Positions 1 to 5,808 of a stretch of 5,808 bases of DNA are shown piece by piece (position 1 is the first letter of the stretch; each line of letters begins with the position of its first letter). The DNA is from an uncultured Collinsella sp. (GTDB lineage Bacteria > Actinomycetota > Coriobacteriia > Coriobacteriales > Coriobacteriaceae). The DNA lies in contig UQMV01000066.1 of assembly GCA_900542315.1 (NCBI GenBank), positions 1 to 5,808 of the forward strand, read 5' to 3'. The notes below the pieces were generated by a model, which saw only the letters and a program-made list of their open reading frames with translations, had not been told where the DNA came from and did not search any database. The position numbers and the translations under genes are program-made.

Positions 1-141
1 ATAGGCATGTGCTCCTCATCGTTGTTTGTCACCCTATGATAAAGTCTCGCGCCGACATCCCGCGCCCCGCAGCAAAGTTTCAAAACGTGTTCGATGGCTC
101 GACTTGATAACAAATACTCGGCCTCTTTATCCAGTTGGTAC

Positions 142-170
142 TTGACATTCCCTTCGCCGAAAGACGTTAT
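142..170 (+). promoter_or_regulatory. Weak promoter candidate upstream of the hydroxysteroid dehydrogenase gene
   Basis: A perfect -35 hexamer TTGACA lies at 142-147. A poor -10 hexamer CGTTAT (3 of 6 consensus bases) lies at 165-170, with 17 nt between them. This would give a leader of roughly 120 nt before the ATG at 299. The rest of 1-298 shows no convincing gene, RNA or repeat: it has no well-placed ribosome binding site apart from the one serving position 299. The -10 is weak, so the real promoter could be elsewhere in this stretch. Confidence 0.3.
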
Positions 171-298
171 GCCGTTCGCCTACCGTGGTCTTCAATTTTC
201 ACTTGAACACGCTAAAGTTGCATCTCAGCTTTTGGCGCGTTTATTTGGATGCGCGCAGTCGGCGGGTGCGCCCGTCGCGATTCTGAAAGGATTTCCAT

Positions 299-1099
299 AT
301 GGGACTTTTCACTGGTAAGACCGTGATCATCACCGGCGGCGGCAAGGCCACGCTTAAGGACGGCTCTGCTGGCTCCATCGGCTACGGCATTGATATCGCC
401 TTTGCCAAGGAGGGCGCGAACCTCGTCATCACCGGTCGTAACGTTGCCAAGCTCGAGGCTGCCAAGGAGTCTCTCGAGGCTGAGTACGGCGTCAAGGTTC
501 TGCCTGTTCAGGCCGATGTTTCGACCGGTCAGGACAACGAGGCCGTCGTCCAGAACGTTATCGACCAGGCTATCGCCGAGTTCGGCCGCATCGACGCCGT
601 CGTCAACAACGCCCAGGCCAGTGCCTCGGGCGTGACCATCGCCGACCACACCATGGATCAGTTTAACCTGGCCATTTATTCCGGTCTGTATGCCACCTAT
701 CTGTACATGCAGAAGGCCTATCCGCACCTGAAGGAGACCAAGGGCTCCGTGGTCAACTTTGCCTCGGGCGCCGGCCTGTTTGGCAACTACGGCCAGTGCA
801 GCTATGCCGCTGCCAAGGAGGGCATCCGCGGTCTGACTCGCGTTGCCGCCAACGAGTGGGGCAAGGACGGCATCAACGTCAATATCGTTTGTCCGCTTGC
901 TTGGACCGCTGCGCTCGAGAACTTCCAGGATGCCTATCCCGAGGCGTTCAAGGCCAATGTCCACATGCCGCCGGCAGGCCACTACGGCGACGTCGAGAAG
1001 GAAATCGGCCGCGTTGTCGTTCAGCTCTGCGGTCCCGACTTTAAGTACATGAACGGCGAGACTGTCACCCTCGAGGGTGGCATGGGCCAGCGGCCTTAG
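299..1099 (+). CDS. Short-chain dehydrogenase, probable NADP-dependent 12alpha-hydroxysteroid dehydrogenase
   Basis: This 266-residue classical SDR oxidoreductase probably oxidises or reduces the 12alpha-hydroxyl of bile acids in the cytoplasm. Visible features are the glycine-rich cofactor loop (T12-G-G-G, then S26-I-G-Y-G), the NNAQ element at 103-106, and catalytic S156, Y169 and K173 (Y-A-A-A-K). The segment G46-R47-N48 after the second beta strand fits NADP(H) preference. Stretches such as NNAQASASG, IYSGLYAT, NFASGAGLFGN and the C-terminal LEGGMGQRP match my memory of clostridial 12alpha-HSDH, which is why I prefer this over a generic SDR call. Two things are odd. About seven extra residues (18-25) sit inside the cofactor loop relative to that enzyme, and the usual SDR-tetrad Asn is not evident before Y127-S-G. 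The start is supported by GAAAGGA at 285-291, 7 nt upstream. The gene appears monocistronic. The SDR assignment is near certain; the 12alpha specificity is inferred. Confidence 0.85.
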   Translation: MGLFTGKTVIITGGGKATLKDGSAGSIGYGIDIAFAKEGANLVITGRNVAKLEAAKESLEAEYGVKVLPVQADVSTGQDNEAVVQNVIDQAIAEFGRIDAVVNNAQASASGVTIADHTMDQFNLAIYSGLYATYLYMQKAYPHLKETKGSVVNFASGAGLFGNYGQCSYAAAKEGIRGLTRVAANEWGKDGINVNIVCPLAWTAALENFQDAYPEAFKANVHMPPAGHYGDVEKEIGRVVVQLCGPDFKYMNGETVTLEGGMGQRP

Positions 1100-1101
1100 G
1101 G

Positions 1102-1129
1102 GTTACGGCGTTTTACCAAACGCCGTAAC
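1102..1129 (+). terminator. Stem-loop just downstream of the dehydrogenase stop codon
   Basis: This is a perfect 12-bp stem (GTTACGGCGTTT at 1102-1113 with its complement at 1118-1129) and a 4-nt loop TACC. It begins 2 nt after the TAG stop. No T tract follows (the next bases are GGGCCG), so alone it is a poor intrinsic terminator. It may protect the mRNA 3' end or assist the stronger hairpin 43 nt further on. Confidence 0.5.
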
Positions 1130-1171
1130 GGGCCGACGCTGCGCGGCCGCCAGGGCGACAACTTGTCATTC

Positions 1172-1213
1172 AAAGAGGGCGGCATGACCAGAAGGTCTAT
1201 GCCGCCCTCTTTT
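1172..1213 (+). terminator. Strong intrinsic terminator after the dehydrogenase gene
   Basis: A 14-bp uninterrupted stem pairs 1172-1185 with 1199-1212. It continues past a single bulged T (1198) into a further 4 bp (GACC/GGTC), closed by the tetraloop AGAA (1190-1193). The descending arm runs into TTTT (1210-1213). The ascending arm starts with AAA, so the structure could also work from the other strand. It separates the dehydrogenase from the tgt transcription unit. Confidence 0.85.
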
Positions 1214-1245
1214 CATGCCAATTTGTTCGCCCTGGCGACCGCTCG

Positions 1246-1296
1246 CTGGCATTGCCAGAGCATCGGCGTTGCCTTGGCTGTTGGAAATGATTCCAA
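1246..1296. promoter_or_regulatory. Two short dyads upstream of the tgt promoter
   Basis: Two perfect small palindromes lie 60-110 bp upstream of the tgt -10 box. CTGGCA-T-TGCCAG is at 1246-1258 and TTGGAA-ATGA-TTCCAA is at 1281-1296. Dyads of this size can be regulator binding sites, but their sequences differ from each other and I recognise neither as a known operator. They could be chance. Confidence 0.25.
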
Positions 1297-1354
1297 TGAC
1301 TATGACCCCTTTGCGCCAGTTTCTGTCGAGTCGGTGCTCTTTGCGGGTTGCCCG

Positions 1355-1388
1355 TATAATGGTTTGCGTATGAACCGCAACCAAGGAG
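1355..1388 (+). promoter_or_regulatory. tgt promoter -10 box and ribosome binding site
   Basis: A consensus -10 hexamer TATAAT is at 1355-1360. No good -35 is visible at 17-18 nt upstream (the bases there read TCGGTGC). AAGGAG at 1383-1388 is the ribosome binding site, 9 nt before the tgt ATG. The implied leader is about 30 nt, too short for a riboswitch. Confidence 0.65.
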
Positions 1389-1397
1389 TTCCAGTTT

Positions 1398-2537
<1,140 letters not shown>

Positions 2538-2708
2538 GAGCTGCGGGCGCGCTTGCGGGTGCGCTTGCGCGGTGTCGAGGCCACGTGCCAATCGACCGTG
2601 CACAACCGGCACCGGGCATCGCATGCGCCGGCATCGGCTGCGCGACCGCTGACCGATAGCTTGCAAGTGCTTGATGCATCGTGGGTACCATACCGAATAG
2701 TTGATGCT

Positions 2709-2755
2709 CGGGCGGGTGTTTGACGCATGGCGTCGACCCCGCCCGTTTTTCTTTT
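2709..2755 (+). terminator. Terminator hairpin between tgt and the LOG-family gene, possibly an attenuator
   Basis: An 8-bp GC stem (CGGGCGGG at 2709-2716 with CCGCCCG and its preceding C at 2738-2745) encloses an internal loop. A second 5-bp stem (GACGC 2722-2726 with GCGTC 2730-2734) closes on the loop ATG. Two T runs follow (2746-2750 and 2751-2755, one interrupting C). It is the only terminator-like structure after tgt. The ribosome binding site of the next gene begins only 7 nt after the T tract, leaving no room for a promoter in between. The rest of 2538-2708 shows a GC-rich stretch with imperfect repeats of GCGCTTGCG just after tgt and no gene or clear promoter. Confidence 0.75.
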
Positions 2756-2772
2756 TCTCGATAGGAGTACCC

Positions 2773-3531
2773 ATGATTAAGAATGAGAACGTCGAGGGCG
2801 AGCCTGCCTACGACGAGACGTACCGCCGCGGTCCCGTGGTCATGCGCGGCCCCATGATTCCTAAGGACAACACCTACGCCAACCTGCTGGCACCCGAGGA
2901 GTCGACCGACTGGCTGCATGCTGATCCGTGGCGCGTGCTGCGCATTCAGGCAGAGTTTGTCGATGGTTTTGGCGCGCTTGCCGAGCTTGGTCCTGCAGTG
3001 ACCATCTTCGGCAGCGCCCGCACGCCCAAGACCGACCCACTCTACAAGGCGGCGCGCACGGTTGGTCGCAAGATTGCCCAGCGCGGCGTGGCGGTCATCA
3101 CCGGTGGCGGACCTGGCGTCATGGAGGCGGCCAACAGGGGAGCGGCGAGCGCCAACGGCAAGTCGGTCGGCTTGGGTATCGAGCTTCCGCACGAGCATGG
3201 GCTCAACAAATACGTGAACCTCGGCATGGACTTCCGTTACTTCTTTGTGCGCAAGACCATGTTTGTCAAATACAGCTCGGGCGCTATTGTGTTTCCCGGT
3301 GGTTTTGGCACGCTCGACGAGATGTTCGAGGTACTCACGCTGGTGCAGACGCACAAGGTCAAGCGCATGCCGCTCGTACTGGTGGGCAGCGAATACTGGC
3401 AGGGCCTGTTCGACTGGCTCAACGGTCCGGTGATGGACGCCGGTATGATCAGCCCGCTCGATCCCGAGCTCGTGCACATTACCGACGACCTCAACGAAGC
3501 CGTCGACATCGCCCTGAGCGGGTTGATGTAG
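2773..3531 (+). CDS. LOG-family protein (TIGR00730 type), probable nucleoside 5'-monophosphate phosphoribohydrolase
   Basis: The 252-residue product has a Rossmann-like LOG fold. Family members cleave nucleoside monophosphates, including cytokinin riboside 5'-monophosphate, into free base and ribose 5-phosphate. Older annotations call them lysine decarboxylases. The core starts at T77-I-F-G-S-A-R, with G111-G-G-P-G-V-M-E-A-A-N-R and the signature P175-G-G-F-G-T-L-D-E183. R160 in F-V-R-K-T and E183 are likely active-site residues. About 75 residues precede the core, longer than in compact LOG proteins, and have no motif I recognise. The start at 2773 has TAGGAG at 2762-2767, 5 nt upstream. Reading further upstream in frame would run through the terminator hairpin, so the longer version is rejected. 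In vivo substrate is unknown. Its expression may depend on read-through of that hairpin. Confidence 0.93.
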   Translation: MIKNENVEGEPAYDETYRRGPVVMRGPMIPKDNTYANLLAPEESTDWLHADPWRVLRIQAEFVDGFGALAELGPAVTIFGSARTPKTDPLYKAARTVGRKIAQRGVAVITGGGPGVMEAANRGAASANGKSVGLGIELPHEHGLNKYVNLGMDFRYFFVRKTMFVKYSSGAIVFPGGFGTLDEMFEVLTLVQTHKVKRMPLVLVGSEYWQGLFDWLNGPVMDAGMISPLDPELVHITDDLNEAVDIALSGLM

Positions 3532-3562
3532 AGCAATCGTGCTCGCCGCGACATGAATATGC

Positions 3563-3600
3563 ATGGCAATCCGAAGTTATCTAACATCAGATTGCCATTT
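3563..3600 (+). terminator. Stem-loop between the LOG gene and the toxin-antitoxin pair
   Basis: A perfect 9-bp stem (ATGGCAATC 3563-3571 with GATTGCCAT 3590-3598) has an 18-nt loop and is followed by TT-A-C-TTT. It could be a weak terminator for the LOG gene. Because it lies just upstream of the -10 of the antitoxin promoter, it could also be an operator for autoregulation by the antitoxin or the toxin-antitoxin complex. Confidence 0.45.
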
Positions 3601-3608
3601 ACTTTGGG

Positions 3609-3640
3609 TATACTGATGCAAAAGACGAGGGCGAGGAGGT
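3609..3640 (+). promoter_or_regulatory. Candidate promoter -10 and ribosome binding site of the toxin-antitoxin operon
   Basis: TATACT at 3609-3614 matches 5 of 6 bases of the -10 consensus, and the palindrome GTATAC (3608-3613) overlaps it. No good -35 lies at standard spacing; the only similar hexamer, TTGCCA at 3592-3597, is too close (11 nt). GAGGAGGT at 3633-3640 is a strong ribosome binding site 5 nt before the ATG at 3646. Confidence 0.5.
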
Positions 3641-3645
3641 CGCGT

Positions 3646-3945
3646 ATGTCTACTGCAACGATTAAGCCCACGACGGTCCGCATCGAGGAGGGGCTTAAGG
3701 AGCAGGCGACTGAGTTTTTAGATTCGGTTGGCCTGAGCCTAAATTCGTATCTCAACCTTGCTGTTCGGCAGCTTGTGAATCAGCGGAGAATTCCGTTTGA
3801 GATTGTGGGGCGACCGGAGGTGCCCAACGAGGCAACGAGGCGTGCCATGGTGATCGCCGAGGCCCATGAGCTGGGGATTCTGCCGGACGACAGCCCGTCA
3901 TTCGATAACGTCGATGAGTTGATGACGTTTCTCGATGAGGACTAG
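3646..3945 (+). CDS. RelB/DinJ-family antitoxin
   Basis: This 99-residue antitoxin of a type II system should bind and neutralise the toxin encoded 3 nt downstream and repress the operon through its N-terminal ribbon-helix-helix domain. The expected beta strand is at residues 9-14 (T-T-V-R-I-E) and the two helices at about 15-27 and 31-46, including S-Y-L-N-L-A-V. R-R-I-P-F-E-I at 47-53 is typical of DinJ-type proteins. The acidic C-terminus (D-E-L-M-T-F-L-D-E-D) is likely the toxin-binding part. The start at 3646 is chosen because of the strong GAGGAGGT site. An in-frame ATG at 3553 lies in the upstream stem-loop region and has no such site. Confidence 0.9.
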   Translation: MSTATIKPTTVRIEEGLKEQATEFLDSVGLSLNSYLNLAVRQLVNQRRIPFEIVGRPEVPNEATRRAMVIAEAHELGILPDDSPSFDNVDELMTFLDED

Positions 3946-3948
3946 GCG

Positions 3949-4257
3949 ATGTTTGAGATTAAGGTCGAGGCTCAGTTTAAGGCCGACTATAAGCGAACGA
4001 TGCAGAGCCATCCGCAGCTAAAAACCGAGTTTAAGGCAGCTATCGCCGAGCTTGCTGCGCATGGTTCACTTCCGGCGGAATACGGTGCCCACGAGCTCTC
4101 TAACCCGGGCGGCAATTACAACGGTCACATCGATTTTCATCTTTCCGATGGCCTGGTCGACGTGGTCGTTCTTTACCTGCCGCATAAAACTAACCCAGTG
4201 ATCCGACTGGTCAGAATGGGTTCGCATCAAGAGTTATTTCAGGGCCCGTTGAGCTAA
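3949..4257 (+). CDS. YafQ/RelE-family mRNA interferase toxin
   Basis: This 102-residue type II toxin is of the YafQ branch of RelE-like proteins, which cut mRNA at the ribosome. Residues corresponding to the YafQ catalytic set appear present: H48 (A-H-E-L), H64, D67, H93 (G-S-H-Q-E-L-F) and F97. The middle is divergent: where most relatives have a W-K-G-x-R-E-C-H-I type segment, this one reads G-N-Y-N-G-H-I-D-F-H-L-S-D. It may therefore be an outlying but intact family member. It starts 3 nt after the antitoxin stop, and an AGG lies within the antitoxin's last codons, so translation is probably coupled. It ends 15 nt before the long inverted repeat that separates it from the convergent helicase gene. 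Toxic activity is inferred, not shown. Confidence 0.87.
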   Translation: MFEIKVEAQFKADYKRTMQSHPQLKTEFKAAIAELAAHGSLPAEYGAHELSNPGGNYNGHIDFHLSDGLVDVVVLYLPHKTNPVIRLVRMGSHQELFQGPLS

Positions 4258-4272
4258 CCGCCTGCTTCTAAA

Positions 4273-4335
4273 TTGCGGTGGAATAGGGATTGATTTGCGG
4301 CTGATGAGCCAAAAACAGTCCCTATTCCACCGCAA
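4273..4335. repeat. Perfect 17-bp inverted repeat between convergent genes, possible bidirectional terminator
   Basis: TTGCGGTGGAATAGGGA at 4273-4289 is exactly complementary to 4319-4335. After one mismatch (4290/4318), two further pairs form (4291-4292 with 4316-4317). The loop is about 29 nt and holds a smaller hairpin (GGCT 4299-4302 with AGCC 4307-4310). Neither strand has a proper T tract after the outer stem, so it is not a textbook terminator, but its place between two converging genes suits transcription end. The right arm codes for the last residues of the minus-strand helicase (A-V-E) and its TAG stop at 4322-4324. Confidence 0.7.
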
Positions 4336-5753
4336 GTGATGGCGATGTTCCGTCTGTTGACGCGGCATCTGGCTTTCCCTTGTGGCTGACTTCGTCTAAG
4401 AGCTCCGCTGCGATCTCGCTGTTTTTGAACCTGATGCTGCAGTCTTCGTTCTTTGGGAAAGCTAGCAGCGGGATCGTTCCGTACCAGACAGTTTCTTCGT
4501 CAATTATCACTGCACACAAACGCCCTTCTGCTCTAATGGCATACTCGACGTTCATTTCGGCCAAAGTCTCTTTTGCATCTTCACGCGGAGTCGAGGCAAG
4601 GTAAATCTCAAGGGCAATCCCTCGGGCAATGGCATCTCTGATTGTATCGCCGAGCTTTGCGAGGCAGGCGGTGGATGCGTAGGGGGCTGCAATGAAGATG
4701 CTTTTGGCGGCATCGGCGATGTCTTCAACTAGAACCTCTACGGCATTCGCAGGCTCTACGAGAATGTTTTGATCGGGCTGCTCGCCGCTTCCGGTCACGT
4801 AGACTTCGTACCCAAGCTTGGCGTACGTCTTGAGTCTCTTCTGGTACATGCGGGCGAGCATGGGTATCGACAAATCAACGTAGTCGAATATCTCAACCCG
4901 CTGTTTGCCGTCGTAATTTCTATGCAGCCTTCCTGCCTGTTGCGTTACGCTGCCATCCCAGGCTATCGGCGTCGCAATAAACAAGTTGTCGAGATATGCA
5001 AGGTCGAACCCCTCGCTCAGAAGGCTTTCGGTGGCAACGATGATTCTGCACTCGTGCTCAAAGCCGGGAAGCTTGCTCAGTATCGCCTTCCTCTCTTTAG
5101 CATCGATTTCCCCGGTGAGGAGGATGGGCTCGTGTCCGCGGTCGCGAAGGAGCCTGCAAAGCTCCTCGGCATGCTTTTTCCTTTTTGAAAGCACAAGTGG
5201 GTGTCGACCGCTTGATGCGGCTTCGAGGGCATCGTCGACAATTAGTTTGTTTCTAGCTGCATGCGCGCACAGAAGGTCGAGAATCTGATTGAAGCTTGCA
5301 CCTGGCTCGTAGGCGGGTAGTCGAATTCCGGTAAAACGAGGCCGTACGATGCGCTGGATGCCCTGCTGGATCGCTTGCGTTTTTGGATCGATGACATAGC
5401 GAAGCGGGCCGCAGAGCATGGAGAGTGCCCGCGTAAGACCGTCGGAGCGCTCGGGCGTTGCGGAAAGGCCGTATACGTATTTGGCCGGGGCAGACTTGAG
5501 AACAAGCTCGAGCTGTGGCGCGGCGGCGTGGTGACATTCGTCGCAGATAATGAGGCCGTAATTACGAACAAGGTCCTTAACTATCGGCTCCCCGGTTTGA
5601 GGGTCTTTGCCAGACAGCGACTGGAACGAAGCGACGTCGACGAGGCCGCTTACGGCATTTTTGCCTCCTCCTATTTGTCCGATGATCGGAGGCTGCCTCT
5701 TGCTGATTCGTGGCGGGCAACGCCATATTCCACGCCGACCGCGGCGCCCAGTA
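4322..5753 (-). CDS. SF2 helicase with phospholipase-D-like tail, TOTE conflict-system type; 5'-truncated at contig end
   Basis: This is the C-terminal 476 residues of a DEAD/DEAH-type helicase. Motif II is D-E-C-H-H (5528-5542). It is followed by S-A-T-P (motif III), A-T-E-S-L-L-S-E-G-F-D (motif V) and Q-Q-A-G-R-L-H-R (motif VI). The last 130 or so residues resemble a phospholipase-D-like domain (S-I-F-I-A-A-P-Y-A, then A-V-I-I-D-E-E-T-V-W-Y-G), but the HxK part of the HKD nuclease motif is absent. Stretches such as IIGQIGGGK, PIAWDGSVTQQAGRLHR and MYQKRLKTYAKLGYEVY match my memory of proteins annotated as TOTE conflict systems, in which an archaeo-eukaryotic primase domain precedes the helicase. 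That domain, Walker A motif I and the true start lie outside the window. An in-frame start reaching into 5770 gives an N-terminus (M-C-S-S-D) that is translated sequencing adapter. The stop lies inside an inverted repeat. Helicase identity is very secure; TOTE membership is likely; the role in defence against foreign DNA is inferred. Confidence 0.88.
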
Positions 5754-5808
5754 AGATCGGAAGAGCACACGTCTGAACTCCATCACAGTTCCGTATCTCG
5801 TATGCCGT
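5754..5808 (+). other. Illumina TruSeq adapter and index contamination at the contig end
   Basis: From 5754 the sequence reads AGATCGGAAGAGCACACGTC and continues as the TruSeq read-1 3' adapter. The index AGTTCCGT (5787-5794, which I recall as TruSeq index 14) follows, then ATCTCGTATGCCGT (5795-5808), the start of the P7 flow-cell end. One base is missing: the adapter should read CTCCAGTCAC but the window has CTCCATCAC, with a G lost between 5782 and 5783. The biological insert ends at 5753. Translation of this tail yields the well-known artefact peptides MCSSDL and EFRRVLFRS on the minus strand. Confidence 0.98.

Noticed and set aside
94..318. Plus-strand open frame of 74 codons upstream of the dehydrogenase
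   Set aside because: No ribosome binding site before its ATG, it overlaps the start of the dehydrogenase in another frame, and its product resembles nothing I know.
212..982. Long minus-strand open frame opposite the dehydrogenase
   Set aside because: Antisense shadow of a clearly conserved SDR gene, caused by GC-rich codon use; no family motif in the translation.
2701..2772. Longer LOG protein starting from a TTG at 2701
   Set aside because: It would be translated through the terminator hairpin and T tract, whereas ATG 2773 has a good ribosome binding site.
3553..3645. Longer antitoxin starting from the ATG at 3553
   Set aside because: It would cover the stem-loop and the likely -10 box; the ATG at 3646 has a strong GAGGAGGT site and gives the usual family length.
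4769..5188. Plus-strand open frame inside the helicase region
   Set aside because: Shadow of the helicase, whose motifs on the minus strand are unmistakable.
5700..5753. Frameshift or chimera near the contig end, suggested by the odd basic stretch T-G-R-R-G-R-R-G-I-W-R-C-P-P-R
   Set aside because: The frame runs without a break into the conserved IIGQIGGGK segment and related proteins also have a basic linker here. Without reads, there is no positive evidence of a join before 5754.
5375..5776. Plus-strand open frame running into the contig end
   Set aside because: Antisense to the helicase and its last residues come from adapter sequence.

Overview
The window looks like chromosomal DNA from a gut Actinobacterium of the Coriobacteriia, most plausibly Collinsella or a close relative. 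This rests on recognition of the protein families and on GC-rich codon use in the left half, not on a database search. The right-hand end is an assembly contig end. The last 55 bases (5754-5808) are Illumina TruSeq adapter and index sequence, not biology.

Layout from left to right. Positions 1-298 are non-coding, with one weak promoter candidate. A short-chain dehydrogenase (299-1099, +) closely resembles NADP-dependent bile-acid 12alpha-hydroxysteroid dehydrogenases. It is followed by two stem-loops, the second a strong terminator. Next is tgt (1398-2537, +), the tRNA-guanine transglycosylase of queuosine modification, with its own -10 box and ribosome binding site. A terminator hairpin with a T tract lies between tgt and a LOG-family nucleotide hydrolase gene (2773-3531, +). 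It sits so close to the second start codon that the downstream gene may be expressed by read-through or attenuation. Then comes a compact RelB/DinJ-YafQ type II toxin-antitoxin pair (3646-4257, +).

Convergent to the toxin-antitoxin pair is a 5'-truncated minus-strand gene (4322-5753). It encodes the C-terminal 476 residues of a superfamily 2 helicase followed by a phospholipase-D-like tail. The sequence resembles the helicase half of TOTE conflict-system proteins, which carry an archaeo-eukaryotic primase domain at the N-terminus. That domain, helicase motif I and the real start codon would lie beyond the contig end. The apparent start (residues MCSSD) is translated adapter. A perfect 17-bp inverted repeat separates the two convergent units and contains the helicase stop codon.

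The first three genes are ordinary metabolism and tRNA modification, each apparently its own transcription unit. The last 2.2 kb (toxin-antitoxin plus conflict-type helicase) looks like an accessory or defence segment with, by eye, more A/T-ending codons than tgt. The most interesting biology is this truncated helicase and the 12alpha-HSDH-like enzyme with an insertion in its cofactor loop.
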